From: Bacillus sp. OxB-1 | GTDB taxonomy: Bacteria > Bacillota > Bacilli > Bacillales_A > Planococcaceae | Length of the DNA stretch: 64,000 bases | NCBI RefSeq assembly: GCF_000829195.1 | Contig: NZ_AP013294.1 | Location: forward strand, 2,243,001 to 2,307,000 | Direction: 5' to 3' | In this document: positions 26,205 through 35,638 of the stretch, piece after piece | Numbering within the stretch: the first letter of the stretch is position 1 | Layout: each line of letters begins with the position of its first letter | Made by a program: the position numbers and the translations under genes | The notes under the pieces: generated by a model | The model's database searches: none | Told to the model about the DNA's origin: nothing | What the model saw: only the letters and a program-made list of their open reading frames with translations

Positions 26205-26228
26205 AGGGGACAGTCACCTTTACAATTT
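26196..26228. repeat. Palindromic repeat AATTGTAAAGG, copy 2, overlapping a stop codon
   Basis: AAATTGTAAAGG (26196-26207) and CCTTTACAATTT (26217-26228) flank GGACAGTCA. The left arm supplies the last Leu codon and the TAA stop of the HAD gene. It is near-identical to 19570-19601 and may act as the operon terminator, although the T-run is short. Confidence 0.75.
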
Positions 26229-26232
26229 CGGG

Positions 26233-26261
26233 TTGATAAAGATTATCATTTGCAGTATGAT
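26233..26261 (+). promoter_or_regulatory. Sigma-A promoter overlapped by a Fur-type box
   Basis: TTGATA (26233-26238), exact 17-base spacer, TATGAT (26256-26261). The 15-mer TGATAAA-G-ATTATCA at 26234-26248 fits the 7-1-7 Fur box (TGATAAT-N-ATTATCA) with one mismatch and covers the -35 and spacer, as expected for iron-dependent repression. Confidence 0.6.
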
Positions 26262-26320
26262 GGAGATGAGAAAGGTTCTCAGAGAATTGGAAAGATACAG
26301 GACAAGGGAGGATGAGGCGT

Positions 26321-26506
26321 TTGGTACGGGTAATCATAATGGCTTTTATCGTCGGCATCGCATCTGGAGTGGGAGTCGGAACGCTATCCGACGGTCCGCA
26401 TCGGGAAGGGGCCATGATGGGACTCGCCTCCATCGGACTCATCGCTGCCATTTCCATCGGTGTGTATCTGTTTGATAAAAAACGTATGGCAAAATTTGAA
26501 TCGTAG
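26321..26506 (+). CDS. Small membrane protein under a Fur-type promoter
   Basis: A 61-residue protein with two hydrophobic segments (about 3-22 and 34-51), ending FDKKRMAKFES. TTG 26321 lies 8 bases after GGGAGG; the ATG at 26312 touches the ribosome site and is unlikely. No family is recognised. The promoter with a Fur-type box 60 bases upstream suggests that it is made under iron limitation. Confidence 0.6.
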   Translation: MVRVIIMAFIVGIASGVGVGTLSDGPHREGAMMGLASIGLIAAISIGVYLFDKKRMAKFES

Positions 26507-26514
26507 GGATTATT

Positions 26515-26560
26515 AAAAAATGACCATCTTCCGCGTTGTACGGAGGACGGTCATTTTTTT
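26515..26560 (+). terminator. Intrinsic terminator
   Basis: AAAAAATGACCATCTTCCG pairs with CGGAGGACGGTCATTTTTTT around GCGTTGTA-type loop bases; it closes the small membrane protein gene. Confidence 0.8.
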
Positions 26561-26614
26561 GACTGCAGGAACTTTCACTGAGACATTCCGTCTTATGGAA
26601 AAAGGAGGTGCGGA

Positions 26615-26752
26615 ATGGGATTTCTGCAAACTGGATGGTTCGAGAAACTGTACCTAAGTGTTTGTGCAATGTTGCTCATCTTATTCGGAATCGGATTTCT
26701 GGTAGTCGGAGGATTTATCGCACTCCTGTTATTAAATGAACTTTTAAATTAA
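26615..26752 (+). CDS. Tiny single-helix membrane protein
   Basis: A 45-residue frame, MGFLQTGWFEKLYLS onward, with one long hydrophobic stretch (about 13-41) and a very strong ribosome site (AAAAAGGAGGTGCGGA). No family is recognised. It converges with the chemoreceptor gene, whose stop is 18 bases away. Confidence 0.6.
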   Translation: MGFLQTGWFEKLYLSVCAMLLILFGIGFLVVGGFIALLLLNELLN

Positions 26753-26770
26753 GGGACGATTATCGCCGCG

Positions 26771-28456
26771 TCACACTTGGAAACGCTGGATCATCTGTTG
26801 CAGTTTCACCGCTTGCCTGTCAAGTTCGTAACTGACGGAATTGATCTCTTCGAGTGAGGCCATCTGTTCCTCGACAGCTGCCGTGTTTTGTTCAGTCTGC
26901 GATGATACGACTGTTGCTTGCGAGGCAATTTCCTGGATGGAGGCGGATACTTCCTCCGCGCTCGCTGAAATTTCCTCTGTGGCGGATGAGATGTCCATAA
27001 TTTGTCCGCCCATCGATTGAACAGCAACGATGATATTGTGGAACGCGTGAGCCGCGTCGTCGATCACTTGGACGCCTTGTTCGACGTTTTCCATGCTCCC
27101 CGCGACAGACTGCTCCACTTGTTGTGCATCCTGTTGGATTTCACCAATCAAATTCACGATTTCACTGGCAGACGTTTTGGATTGCTCCGCCAATTTCCGG
27201 ACCTCGTCTGCTACGACGGCGAATCCTTTGCCGTGTTCGCCCGCGCGTGCCGCCTCAATCGCTGCGTTGAGAGCCAGGAGATTCGTCTGTTCGGTAATGT
27301 CGGTAATGACTTGTGTAATCGTTTCTATTTCAGAAACTTGACGGCTTAACTGTTTAATCAATTGATTCGTTTCGTTTGAGGACTCGAAGATGCGGTCCAT
27401 TTGATCTTTTGCCTCTTTGACCGACGTTTCACTCGTTGCGGCCAGCTGTTCCATACTTTGCGCTTCCACGATCAGCGTCTGTACGGATTCCGCGATGCGC
27501 TGGACGCCCGTTGCCGTCTCTTCCATCGCCACGGAACTTTCCTGTGCGGCTTTCGCAGAAACTTGGATGCCGGATGAGATCTGTTCCGTATTGGCGGTCA
27601 CTTCATGGGAAGCGCGGGACACTTCTTCCGTGCTCGCCGCCAACTGTTGCGCCGCGGCTGTCACTTGCAATGTATTGTCATTGACATCCTCGATCAGACT
27701 CCGTAAATTTCCTTTCATCGTATTGAAAGACAGGGCCAAGTCTTTTACTTCGTCTTTCGATTTCAATTCAATGTCTGCCACTGTCAGATCGCCCTCTGCA
27801 ATGCTTGACGCTGCTGCCTTTAGATGCCGGAGCGGTCTGGAAATATGCCGTCCGATGACCGACGCAATGGCGAGTCCGAGTACAAAGGCGATGATCATCA
27901 CAGTAATCAGCGTCTTCTCGGCAGCCGCTGCCCGATCGGCTGTCGCTTGGCGGTTTTGCTGGAGTTGATCTTTCTGATAAGCGATCATTTGATTGCCGGC
28001 ATCTTGGATGGCATCATTGGCGGCCCAAACATCTCCGTTCACGATGCGCTGCGCATCATCAAGATCGCCGGATTGCACAAGGCGGATCACTTTCGCAGCC
28101 GCCTCGTCAAATAAGACGATATTCGCCTTCATTTCCTCCGTCCATTCCTTCATTTCGGCGGATTCGACATAGGTGCTCAACTCTTGAACCGCATCTTTCA
28201 ACAGCTGTTGGTGCTCCTGTAAACTATCCATCGTTTCTTGGTCCCGCTGCAATAAATGAGCACGGATGAACAACCCTTGCATCGCCATTTCTTTTTGGCT
28301 CATTTCCGCTAACTCGGATTGCTTCACCCGGAAATCAAGCATTTTCTCGTAATCATCGCCGACTTTGTTCAATTGAGTGATACTGGTAACAGCAAATCCT
28401 ACTAAAATAGCTAGGACAATGCCGAAACCTATGTAAATCTTCTTCCCAATCGTCAT
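26771..28456 (-). CDS. Methyl-accepting chemotaxis protein (4HB sensor), paralogue
   Basis: A 561-residue receptor with the same plan as 12497-14182: [18 protein letters not shown] membrane start, 4HB sensor (about 30-185), second helix [21 protein letters not shown], and signalling tip [21 protein letters not shown] 28456 has a strong site (AAGGAGGCAGTTCATT). The frame is open a further 126 codons upstream but that part reads as non-protein sequence and lacks ribosome sites. The sensor halves differ more than the signalling halves between paralogues, so ligands probably differ. The 335-bp gap upstream (28457-28791) shows no gene. Confidence 0.93.
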   Translation of the reverse strand: MTIGKKIYIGFGIVLAILVGFAVTSITQLNKVGDDYEKMLDFRVKQSELAEMSQKEMAMQGLFIRAHLLQRDQETMDSLQEHQQLLKDAVQELSTYVESAEMKEWTEEMKANIVLFDEAAAKVIRLVQSGDLDDAQRIVNGDVWAANDAIQDAGNQMIAYQKDQLQQNRQATADRAAAAEKTLITVMIIAFVLGLAIASVIGRHISRPLRHLKAAASSIAEGDLTVADIELKSKDEVKDLALSFNTMKGNLRSLIEDVNDNTLQVTAAAQQLAASTEEVSRASHEVTANTEQISSGIQVSAKAAQESSVAMEETATGVQRIAESVQTLIVEAQSMEQLAATSETSVKEAKDQMDRIFESSNETNQLIKQLSRQVSEIETITQVITDITEQTNLLALNAAIEAARAGEHGKGFAVVADEVRKLAEQSKTSASEIVNLIGEIQQDAQQVEQSVAGSMENVEQGVQVIDDAAHAFHNIIVAVQSMGGQIMDISSATEEISASAEEVSASIQEIASQATVVSSQTEQNTAAVEEQMASLEEINSVSYELDRQAVKLQQMIQRFQV

Positions 28457-28791
28457 AATGAACTGCCTCCTTGAAAATAGTGAACACCATCTGGTTCTTA
28501 TGTATTGTATCGGTCTTATATTTAAGAGGTTCATCGGATGAGTCCAATTGACTATCACGAATTTGTGACAAAAAATAAGAACTATCATCCGAGGATCATT
28601 TTGCCGGACAGTGGATGGTATTCTACTATTCACCAACTCGAAAAGAAGGAAACGTAGAAATCCATATCCCTTTCCGTTGAAATCGCTTTCTGATGGATCC
28701 TTGAAAAATCCTACTATTCCAAATCCATCCCTCTTCCGGTAAAATGGGAATACGTGCAGGGGGTGTGTGCGTTCGGACAAGGGGGGAATGG

Positions 28792-29694
28792 ATGAATCGG
28801 ATTGTCTTTTTTTCATTGGTCGTCTTGACGACATTTTTGATGGGATCGACGTTCGCTATCGGAAAATGGGGGATGGCGTCTGCGTCGCCGCTACTTCTCA
28901 TCGCCATCCGGTTTACGTTAGCGGGATTGATCATGGCGGTGTTGGTGAAATGGATGCGCAAACCGCATCCGGTGAAACGGGCGGACTGGGGGTGGATGGC
29001 CGCCGTCGGATTTTTTCAGACGACGTGCGCGATGGGGTTCATCTTTCTCGCACTGCGCACGGTGACAGCGGGGGAAACGGCGATTTTAACTTTTGTCAAT
29101 CCGTTGCTCGTCATCGTCTTCGGAACGGTTTTCCTGAAAGTCCGTTACCGGCTGCAACAATGGATCGGCGTGCTATTCGGTTTCGTCGGAGTCTTCATCA
29201 CGATGGGCGCGCACTTGGAATTTCGCGTCGGCACGATGTTCGGACTGCTCTCCGCCGTCACATGGGCAATTGCCACATTGCTTATGAAAACGAAAGGGCA
29301 TCAGTATGACACATGGGTTATGAGCGCTTACCAGATGTTGTTCGGAGGGCTTTTTCTGTTCCTCGCAAGCTTCCTGCTCGAGGAGCCGTTTTTCATTGTC
29401 CAGACGAACTCAATCCTTCTTATCATCTGGCTGACGTTGGCGGCATCGATCGTGCAATTCACGGTCTGGTTTTATTTGCTCCAGAAGGGGAATCCGGAGC
29501 GGACAAGCGCATTTTTGTTTCTGGCACCGTTTTTCAGCATCCTGTCCGGCTGGCTCATTTTGGATGAAAAGCTGCATTGGACAATTTGGATCGGGGGAGC
29601 CGCTATTTTCCTAGGGATCTTCCTTGTCAATTGGAAGCTCGAAAACCGCGGTAGGTGGAAATTACGGGGCATCGCAAAGAGCGTGGGAAATTGA
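28792..29694 (+). CDS. EamA/DMT family transporter
   Basis: A 300-residue protein with ten hydrophobic helices in two EamA repeats (about 6-138 and 150-286), typical of drug/metabolite exporters such as RhaT or YdcZ-like proteins. [14 protein letters not shown] and the second-half [16 protein letters not shown] are the usual repeat features. ATG 28792 follows AAGGGGGGAATGG. The substrate cannot be inferred. It precedes a thioesterase gene by 62 bases. Confidence 0.88.
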   Translation: MNRIVFFSLVVLTTFLMGSTFAIGKWGMASASPLLLIAIRFTLAGLIMAVLVKWMRKPHPVKRADWGWMAAVGFFQTTCAMGFIFLALRTVTAGETAILTFVNPLLVIVFGTVFLKVRYRLQQWIGVLFGFVGVFITMGAHLEFRVGTMFGLLSAVTWAIATLLMKTKGHQYDTWVMSAYQMLFGGLFLFLASFLLEEPFFIVQTNSILLIIWLTLAASIVQFTVWFYLLQKGNPERTSAFLFLAPFFSILSGWLILDEKLHWTIWIGGAAIFLGIFLVNWKLENRGRWKLRGIAKSVGN

Positions 29695-29756
29695 CCGATT
29701 TCTCTTGCAATGAACCTTGGTGTATTGGATAGTAGAAATAGAAGGAGTGTTGCCTT

Positions 29757-30176
29757 ATGGTAGAATTGAAAAAAGTGGATTTGATGGAAGTCGTGCGGGA
29801 AGGAGCGACACCGCCGAATTGCGATTTGACGCTGCAGATAGAAACGACGTACGCGGAAGAAGGGGTCTCCCGCGGCGTTTGGACGGTGGACGAGAAATTC
29901 ATCAACGGAAATGGTGTCTCGATGGGGGGCTATTTGGCATCCGCGGCGGACATCATGATGGCGTACGCGGTCGTCTCAAAACTGCAGCCGCATCAGACAT
30001 TCGCGTCCATCGACTTACATACGACGTTCCATCGGCCGGTGTTCCCGGGGCAGGTGGATGTAGAAGCACGGGTGGAGCGCCTGGGCCGGACGGTTGCCTA
30101 CGTCGTCGCGGAATTGTCCCAAAACGGGAAAAAAGTGGGGGATGTCGTTTCATCCGTCATGATTTTGGAAAAATGA
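29757..30176 (+). CDS. PaaI-type hotdog thioesterase
   Basis: A 139-residue single hotdog domain: NGNGVSMGGYLASAADIMMAYA forms the central helix, and TTFHRPVFPGQVDVEARVERLGRT the following strands. Such enzymes hydrolyse acyl-CoA thioesters. The usual HGG motif is replaced by a GVSMGG sequence, so substrate or even activity may differ. Start ATG 29757 follows AAGGAGTGTTGCCTT. Confidence 0.78.
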   Translation: MVELKKVDLMEVVREGATPPNCDLTLQIETTYAEEGVSRGVWTVDEKFINGNGVSMGGYLASAADIMMAYAVVSKLQPHQTFASIDLHTTFHRPVFPGQVDVEARVERLGRTVAYVVAELSQNGKKVGDVVSSVMILEK

Positions 30177-30207
30177 AAAACCGGATTCCGTTTTGGAACC
30201 GGTTTCA
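30177..30207. terminator. Bidirectional terminator between convergent genes
   Basis: AAACCGGATTCC / GGAACCGGTTT stem, with A-run on the left that gives TTTTT for the minus strand. Confidence 0.7.
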
Positions 30208-30213
30208 TCCTGT

Positions 30214-30600
30214 CTATTCCGAATCGATTTCGGAATAGATTTTTTTTGCGATCATCAGCGCATTTTGCACGCGCGGAAATCCAGTGTACGGAATAAGCTG
30301 TAGGATGCCTTCCACGATTTCCGTCCGGGTCAGTCCGACCGCCAAACCGCGCTTGATATGGGTCGCGATTTGCGGCTCCGCGCCTTGCGTGACGAGCGAT
30401 GCGATGGTTACGAGCTGTCGCTGCTGCTTGTCCAGTCCGGGACGTGAGTAAATCTCTCCGTAAGCAAATTCCACGATGAACCGACGCAGATCCGGTGCGA
30501 GCTCTTTCAACGCATCCGCCGTCATCATGCGATTTGCCTCTTCTTCATTCACATAGTGCCGGATCGTTTCCAATCCTTTGTCCAAACGGGATTCCCCCAT
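30214..30600 (-). CDS. Carboxymuconolactone decarboxylase family protein
   Basis: A 128-residue all-helical protein. FAYGEIYSRPGLDKQQRQLVTIASLV and HIKRGLAVGLTRTEIVEGILQL are diagnostic of the CMD family. There is no CxxC pair, so it is of the decarboxylase-like branch rather than the AhpD peroxidase branch. ATG 30600 is used because GGGAGGG stands 6 bases away; ATG 30606 touches it. The substrate is unknown. Confidence 0.85.
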   Translation of the reverse strand: MGESRLDKGLETIRHYVNEEEANRMMTADALKELAPDLRRFIVEFAYGEIYSRPGLDKQQRQLVTIASLVTQGAEPQIATHIKRGLAVGLTRTEIVEGILQLIPYTGFPRVQNALMIAKKIYSEIDSE

Positions 30601-30712
30601 TTCCATCCCTCCCTGATTTCATTCTACCAAAGTTTCCGGTGCGCCAGGCTGCTGAATTTTGGGTATAATGAAAAAGCGAATGACAAACTGCGCATCCAGA
30701 GGAGTGGGGAAG

Positions 30713-31126
30713 GTGTGTCAAACAATGGAAGAAACTCATTTGAAACAAGTCGAGGAACATTTTACAACGAGCGAATTCTGGAAATTCCTTGGACTGGAAT
30801 TGCTGGAATTCGGGGAAGGGCGGGTCGTGCTCGGCCTGCCGTATAAGAAGGAATTCGACAATGTGCGGGACACCGTTCACGGTGGTGTGTACATGTCCGT
30901 CCTTGATACGGTGATGGGCATGTATTCCCGGTCGCTCGGTTTCAACGACGTCGTCACGATTCAGATGAATACCCAATTTCTGAAACCGGTCGTCGAAGGC
31001 GCCATGACAGCAACCGCCGCGATGATCAGCCAAAGCCGGACAACCGCGCTCGTGGAAGGTCGGCTGTTCGACGAAGCTGGCGACCTGATCGGCTTCAGCA
31101 CCGCGACATTCAAGACGGTGAAATGA
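30713..31126 (+). CDS. PaaI-type hotdog thioesterase with HGG motif
   Basis: A 137-residue hotdog protein with DTVHGGVYMSVLDTVMGMYS (HGG motif and central helix) and QMNTQFLKPVVEG. This is the classical PaaI/YdiI layout for hydrolysis of acyl-CoA. GTG 30713 stands 8 bases after AGAGGAG; ATG 30725 is an alternative. It is 10 bases from the end of a convergent HAD gene. Confidence 0.85.
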   Translation: MCQTMEETHLKQVEEHFTTSEFWKFLGLELLEFGEGRVVLGLPYKKEFDNVRDTVHGGVYMSVLDTVMGMYSRSLGFNDVVTIQMNTQFLKPVVEGAMTATAAMISQSRTTALVEGRLFDEAGDLIGFSTATFKTVK

Positions 31127-31135
31127 AAGACCAGG

Positions 31136-31831
31136 TCAAAGTTTGACGGCCTGGCGACCTGGACTGAACTCGGACCATGAGCGGATTTCAAATGTCGGTT
31201 GGATAGCAGTAGAATTGACGCGGCCGCCTGGATTGAACCAGCAAGTGTCGATCCCGGCATTGCAGCCGCCTTGGATGTCCGAGGTGAGGGAATCGCCGAC
31301 CATCAGCACGCGCGATGGGTCGGTGACTCCGAGTTTTTGGAATGTGTACTCGAAGATTTCCGCCTGCGGTTTCTTAAAGCCCGTCTCTTCGGAAGCGATG
31401 ATCGCTTCGAATGTATCCCGCAACGGGGACCCTGCCACCCGCGCATGCTGTGCCAGCGTGAAGCCGTTCGTCAACACGGCGAGCCGGTATCCCGACAGCC
31501 CCGCAAGCATCTCCTCCACGCCCTCGATCAGATGCGACTCTTTCCCCAAGTTCTCGATGTACAACTCCCCGAACCGTTCCGCGTCCAGCTGTAATTCATG
31601 CTGCGTGAACAACCGCCGAAACCGCTCGATTTTCAACTCTTCCAACGTAATCCGGCTTTGCTCCAAATCATCCCAAATCACTGAACTGATCGCCCGATAA
31701 CTCGCCCGATACTCCTCCAACCCATTCGGCAAGCCGAAAAACTGGAAGGTATTATGCAGCGCATGTTTCTCCGTCTCCGTAAAGTCAAACAACGTATCAT
31801 CCAGGTCAAATAAAATCAAATCATACGGCAT
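31136..31831 (-). CDS. YjjG-type HAD nucleotidase
   Basis: A 231-residue HAD phosphatase: FDLDDTLFDF (motif I), LTNGF (motif II), GFKKPQAEIF (motif III Lys) and MVGDSLTSDIQG (motif IV). The FDLDDTL start with the cap after it and the GDSLTSDI motif fit the YjjG/YfnB group, which removes phosphate from non-canonical pyrimidine nucleotides. ATG 31831 follows AAAAAAGGGAGTTTTTCAC. The large repeat array lies just upstream. Confidence 0.85.
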   Translation of the reverse strand: MPYDLILFDLDDTLFDFTETEKHALHNTFQFFGLPNGLEEYRASYRAISSVIWDDLEQSRITLEELKIERFRRLFTQHELQLDAERFGELYIENLGKESHLIEGVEEMLAGLSGYRLAVLTNGFTLAQHARVAGSPLRDTFEAIIASEETGFKKPQAEIFEYTFQKLGVTDPSRVLMVGDSLTSDIQGGCNAGIDTCWFNPGGRVNSTAIQPTFEIRSWSEFSPGRQAVKL

Positions 31832-31922
31832 GTGAAAAACTCCCTTTTTTACGCAACTGGGTTAAGTATAACATGGAAAGTCGAGCAGGGAGGGCCGATG
31901 TGAATTGAAATGGGAGTTTGCA

Positions 31923-32615
31923 AGGGGAGAGCGAGTGCGAAACAACGTGGGAGTGCAAGGAAACTCTTCGGGAATGCAAGCAATCCGTGGTTGGGTGCAA
32001 GGAGTCTGCTGCTGAACGCAAGCAACTCCGCGGCGGGTGCAAGGAAATGCAGGAGTGCAAGCAACCTCTTCGGGAGTGCAAGCAAACCGGGGCTGGGTGC
32101 AAGAATTCTACTGCTGAACGCAAGCAACTCCGCGGCGGGGGCAAGGAAATGCAGGAGTGCAAGCAACCTCTTCGGGAGTGCAAGCAAACCGGGGCTGGGT
32201 GCAAGAATTCTACTGCTGAACGCAAGCAACTCCGCGGCGGGGGCAAGGAAATGCAGGAGTGCAAGCAACCTCTTCGGGAGTGCAAGCAAACCGGGGCTGG
32301 GTGCAAGAATTCTACTGCTGAACGCAAGCAACTCCGCGGCGGGGGCAAGGAAATGCAGGAGTGCAAGCAACCTCTTCGGGAGTGCAAGCAAACCGGGGCT
32401 GGGTGCAAGAATTCTACTGCTGAACGCAAGCAACTCCGCGGCGGGGGCAAGGAAATGCAGGAGTGCAAGCAACCTCTTCGGGAGTGCAAGCAAACCGGGG
32501 CTGGGTGCAAGAATTCTACTGCTGAACGCAAGCAACTCCGCCGCGGGTGCAAGGAAATGCAGGAGTGCAAGCAACCCGTAGTCGAACGCAAGAAACCAAC
32601 CATTGAGTGCAAGCA
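31923..32615. repeat. Nested repeat array: 102-bp tandem unit built from 21-bp steps, word GCAAGCAAC
   Basis: Words beginning GCAAG recur at 21-, 21-, 18-, 21- and 21-base steps, making a 102-bp unit. Five units begin at 32057, 32159, 32261, 32363 and 32465 and are almost identical; the last differs only slightly near its end, at about 32541-32548. Flanking copies at 31923-32056 and 32567-32615 are degenerate. As 102 is a multiple of three, several frames on both strands stay open for more than 250 codons; the peptides are repeats of the DNA and I do not call them genes. There are no unique spacers, so it is not CRISPR. The array fills the gap between the S-layer gene end and the YjjG-type gene start. 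Confidence 0.93.
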
Positions 32616-32653
32616 ACTACACCGCAATCTCACCTCCTTACTAAAGCACAAGC

Positions 32654-32685
32654 AAAAACCCCTCTTCCAACAAAAAGAAGAGGGG
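32654..32685 (-). terminator. Intrinsic terminator of the S-layer gene
   Basis: Reading leftwards, CCCCTCTTC / GAAGAGGGG stem with a T-rich loop, followed by TTTTTGC, 8 bases after the S-layer stop. Confidence 0.85.
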
Positions 32686-32692
32686 ATAGGGC

Positions 32693-35434
32693 TCATTTAC
32701 TAACGCTTACGCTGATGCCGCCCGTCAATTTATTTCCATGGATGTCTGTGACGGAATTATCAGCTTTGACGTTCACCGTAAAGGTGGAATCATCAAATTC
32801 ACCAGGCGTCACCAAGGCATTGCCGTTTGGCATCTTGATGACTACTTGATTACTCGGCCCTGAAGCGGTAGCAATGGTCCCTTCAACAACCCGATTATTT
32901 GCTAGTAATTCAAGTCCAGCGATGGAATTCGATGTTTCAATGTTTTCATTGAACGTCAAAACAACCGAATTGTCGCCTTGGAAGGCAGCTGATTGAAGGA
33001 CTGGTGCGGTATTTTTTACAAATTCAAAATTCCTGCTATAAGCCGGCAAAGCAACTCCACTTTTGCTTCGGACGTCCGAGCTGATCCTCAGTGTGCGATC
33101 CCCTACAGTTGAAATGCTGTCAGGACGCAACGTAAGTTCCACGGTTTGATCATTATTGCTGAAGATGGCGTTTGTGAAGATTCTATTTCCATCGACAGTA
33201 TAGTTATTGATGTTCAAAGCCGATTGTCCCATCGGTCGATCGTATTTGACCGTCACTTTATTATTGGTGATGACCGGATTGCCATCAACTTGCGGTGCCG
33301 TTGTATCGGTTTGTGCGGTCAGCGTGAAGTTGACCGGTAAATCATTCGCCAAGGCAGGATCGAATGTACCTTTCGGAAGGGAGAGCGTGTAGGTTCCCAT
33401 TTCCTGATTGTTCACTTTCAAGCGGACGACATTGTTGTTTGCTGTTACATCGCTGCCCGCAATTGTGATATTCTTGCGGATATTATCAGGGGTCACTATA
33501 GTACCGGTAATTTGAGGGATCGTATTCACCGCTGTCATATTCCGGTTAAACGTCAATTCCACAAAGGTGTCATCGCCTTCCCGGACGACTTCCGTCCGAT
33601 CGATGGCAGGGACGATATCGCTGAAGGTGACGTTGCGCTGCACGGAGTCCCCGACGTTGCCGACGAGGTCTTTGTAGTTCGAGACCGTGACAGCCCGTAC
33701 GCCGCCGCTTGCCACCGGATCAATCGTCACGGTCACCGTATTCGTTGCTGCATCCCATGTCTGTTTCGAATTCGCCAGCTGCCCCACACCGGAGACGTCT
33801 ACATATTTGTCCGTCGCAATTGTCTGCAACGGCTCACTGAACCGCACTTTCAATGTATTCAAACCTGTCGCTTGCATCGAAACGATTTCCGGTTTCGTCG
33901 TATCCGTGACGGTCGAGTGGACGGTCACTTCCGTCGGGTTCGGGTTGATGATGTTGCCGCTCCAATCGGCTGCTCCGGTGAGGACGACCCGGTAGTCGCG
34001 GTTCGCCTGTAAACCGGTGAGGCGGATACCGGTATTATCCGTTGTCTGGGTCGCGGTCACGTTTGAAACTTGCGTATTCCCTTGATAGACCTTCACATTG
34101 CCCAATGTGCTTAATTCCTCCGAGAAGTTCAGCAATGCTGTGCCCGCTTGCGGGTAAGTGACGTTTTGGAACGTCGGCCGCGCCGTGTCACTGAAGGAGA
34201 GAGTCTGTGTAAAGAGCGCCGTGCTTACATCCTTATCCGCTTTCGTCGGAACCGCACGGACAGTGATGCTGTACTCCGAATTGTTCGGTAAGGCGTTATT
34301 CAGTGTCAGGACGACAGTTTTTTCATCGGGTTGCAGCTCGATCGCTTCCACTTTCGTTTGGTCTGGTAAGCCGATGAAGCCGTACGTAGTCGCCTTCTCG
34401 GCGGTTTCCTTATCGACTTCCCGATTGAATTGGACTTGGATTTTCTTCGCGTTGAGGGCGGTCACTTTGTCGACAGCCGGTGTCGCCGGTGCTTTGACCA
34501 TGACGGTGATGACCAATTGCTCCGCATTGTTGCCCGCCTTGTCTTCAGCGCCGTAAGTAATCTTATAAGTTCCTGGAATAGTAGTATCAATGCCGGTCAG
34601 ACGTTCGCCGTCCTCGTTCGTGATGATCGTCTCAACCTTCACTTCTTCATCTTCATTATCCGTCGCCGTCACGGTCGGGATGGTGAACGCAGCGCCTTTT
34701 GCCAGCTCAATGTTCTTTTCTCCCGTATAAATCAACTTCGGTGCTTCCTTGTCCAAGTTTTGGTCGGGTGCTTCCAATCTGGACGCCTTGAATAGGAAGG
34801 AGGCGAATTGGCCGCGGGTCGTCGAGTTCTTCGGCATGAATTCAGAGACCCCGGTAATATTGAAATAATCGAGCACATCGATGGATGGGCGGGCTTCCGC
34901 CTTTGCTTTCGCCATGTCCGTCACATCACGATTGAACGTTTGATCTCCCACATAGGAAACCAGATCAGTTTTATGGATGGCATCGTAAGCACGCACGAGG
35001 ACGATCGCCATGTTTTCCCGCGTGATCGGCTTACTTGGTCCCAATGAACCATCTTCATATCCGCCGAATACGCGGTTGTCCTTGACGAGCGCCGAATACT
35101 TCAACAGTTCGTCGTTCGTTCTCGTCGTCAAGTCGGTGAAACGGGGATTCGTCTTATAGTCGGACGGCACCTCGTACCCTAAGGAAACGAGCCATTTCCC
35201 CATCATCTTGACGACGTCGGAACGCGTCAACATGCGGTTCGGTTGGAATGTGCCATCCGGATAGCCGCCGATGATGCCGGCTTCGACAAGTGCATTGATC
35301 GCTTGCTCATGCGTATTGCCGACCGTATCTGAAAAACTGGCCGCGCTGGCAATTGGAGCGACCGCCGTCGCCGCCAATGCCGCTGTCGCGACACCCACCA
35401 TGAATGTTCGAGATGTTTTCGATTGATTTGTCAT
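32693..35434 (-). CDS. S-layer protein with three SLH domains and Ig-like repeats
   Basis: A 914-residue exported protein: signal peptide ending IASAASF (about 1-32), three SLH domains (about 33-90, 97-155 and 165-220; for example GIIGGYPDGTFQPNRMLTR) that bind pyruvylated wall polymer, a DUF5011-type Ig domain (about 240-325), then a series of bacterial Ig-like/SwmB-like domains to the end. The size and order are typical of Bacillales S-layer proteins. ATG 35434 has AGAGGAGG 11 bases upstream. The coding region is long, codon bias is strong, and it has its own terminator, which fits high expression. Confidence 0.9.
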   Translation of the reverse strand: MTNQSKTSRTFMVGVATAALAATAVAPIASAASFSDTVGNTHEQAINALVEAGIIGGYPDGTFQPNRMLTRSDVVKMMGKWLVSLGYEVPSDYKTNPRFTDLTTRTNDELLKYSALVKDNRVFGGYEDGSLGPSKPITRENMAIVLVRAYDAIHKTDLVSYVGDQTFNRDVTDMAKAKAEARPSIDVLDYFNITGVSEFMPKNSTTRGQFASFLFKASRLEAPDQNLDKEAPKLIYTGEKNIELAKGAAFTIPTVTATDNEDEEVKVETIITNEDGERLTGIDTTIPGTYKITYGAEDKAGNNAEQLVITVMVKAPATPAVDKVTALNAKKIQVQFNREVDKETAEKATTYGFIGLPDQTKVEAIELQPDEKTVVLTLNNALPNNSEYSITVRAVPTKADKDVSTALFTQTLSFSDTARPTFQNVTYPQAGTALLNFSEELSTLGNVKVYQGNTQVSNVTATQTTDNTGIRLTGLQANRDYRVVLTGAADWSGNIINPNPTEVTVHSTVTDTTKPEIVSMQATGLNTLKVRFSEPLQTIATDKYVDVSGVGQLANSKQTWDAATNTVTVTIDPVASGGVRAVTVSNYKDLVGNVGDSVQRNVTFSDIVPAIDRTEVVREGDDTFVELTFNRNMTAVNTIPQITGTIVTPDNIRKNITIAGSDVTANNNVVRLKVNNQEMGTYTLSLPKGTFDPALANDLPVNFTLTAQTDTTAPQVDGNPVITNNKVTVKYDRPMGQSALNINNYTVDGNRIFTNAIFSNNDQTVELTLRPDSISTVGDRTLRISSDVRSKSGVALPAYSRNFEFVKNTAPVLQSAAFQGDNSVVLTFNENIETSNSIAGLELLANNRVVEGTIATASGPSNQVVIKMPNGNALVTPGEFDDSTFTVNVKADNSVTDIHGNKLTGGISVSVSK

Positions 35435-35638
35435 ATACTTGATGTCCTCCTCTAAGTATAGTAGAAGTATGAAAGATAAGAGCAATCGCCCTACCTATCT
35501 CTATACCCATAGGACAAGCTAGTAATCTTCGAATGTTGAAAATAGGTCGAAATTACGAAGCGACCTGCCGTGAATTGCAACCTATTCTTTGCATTTCGCG
35601 TCCCGATTCCAATAAGAATGAATGAAAGAGTGATAGAA

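Noticed and set aside
32057-32615. Possible CRISPR array
   Set aside because: Units are contiguous and nearly identical over all 102 bases; there are no unique spacers and no cas genes.
31821-32703. Frames of 220-290 codons on both strands across the GCAAG array
   Set aside because: Same cause: 21-, 18- and 102-base units keep frames open. Low-complexity peptides in four frames at once cannot all be real, and none has a ribosome site.
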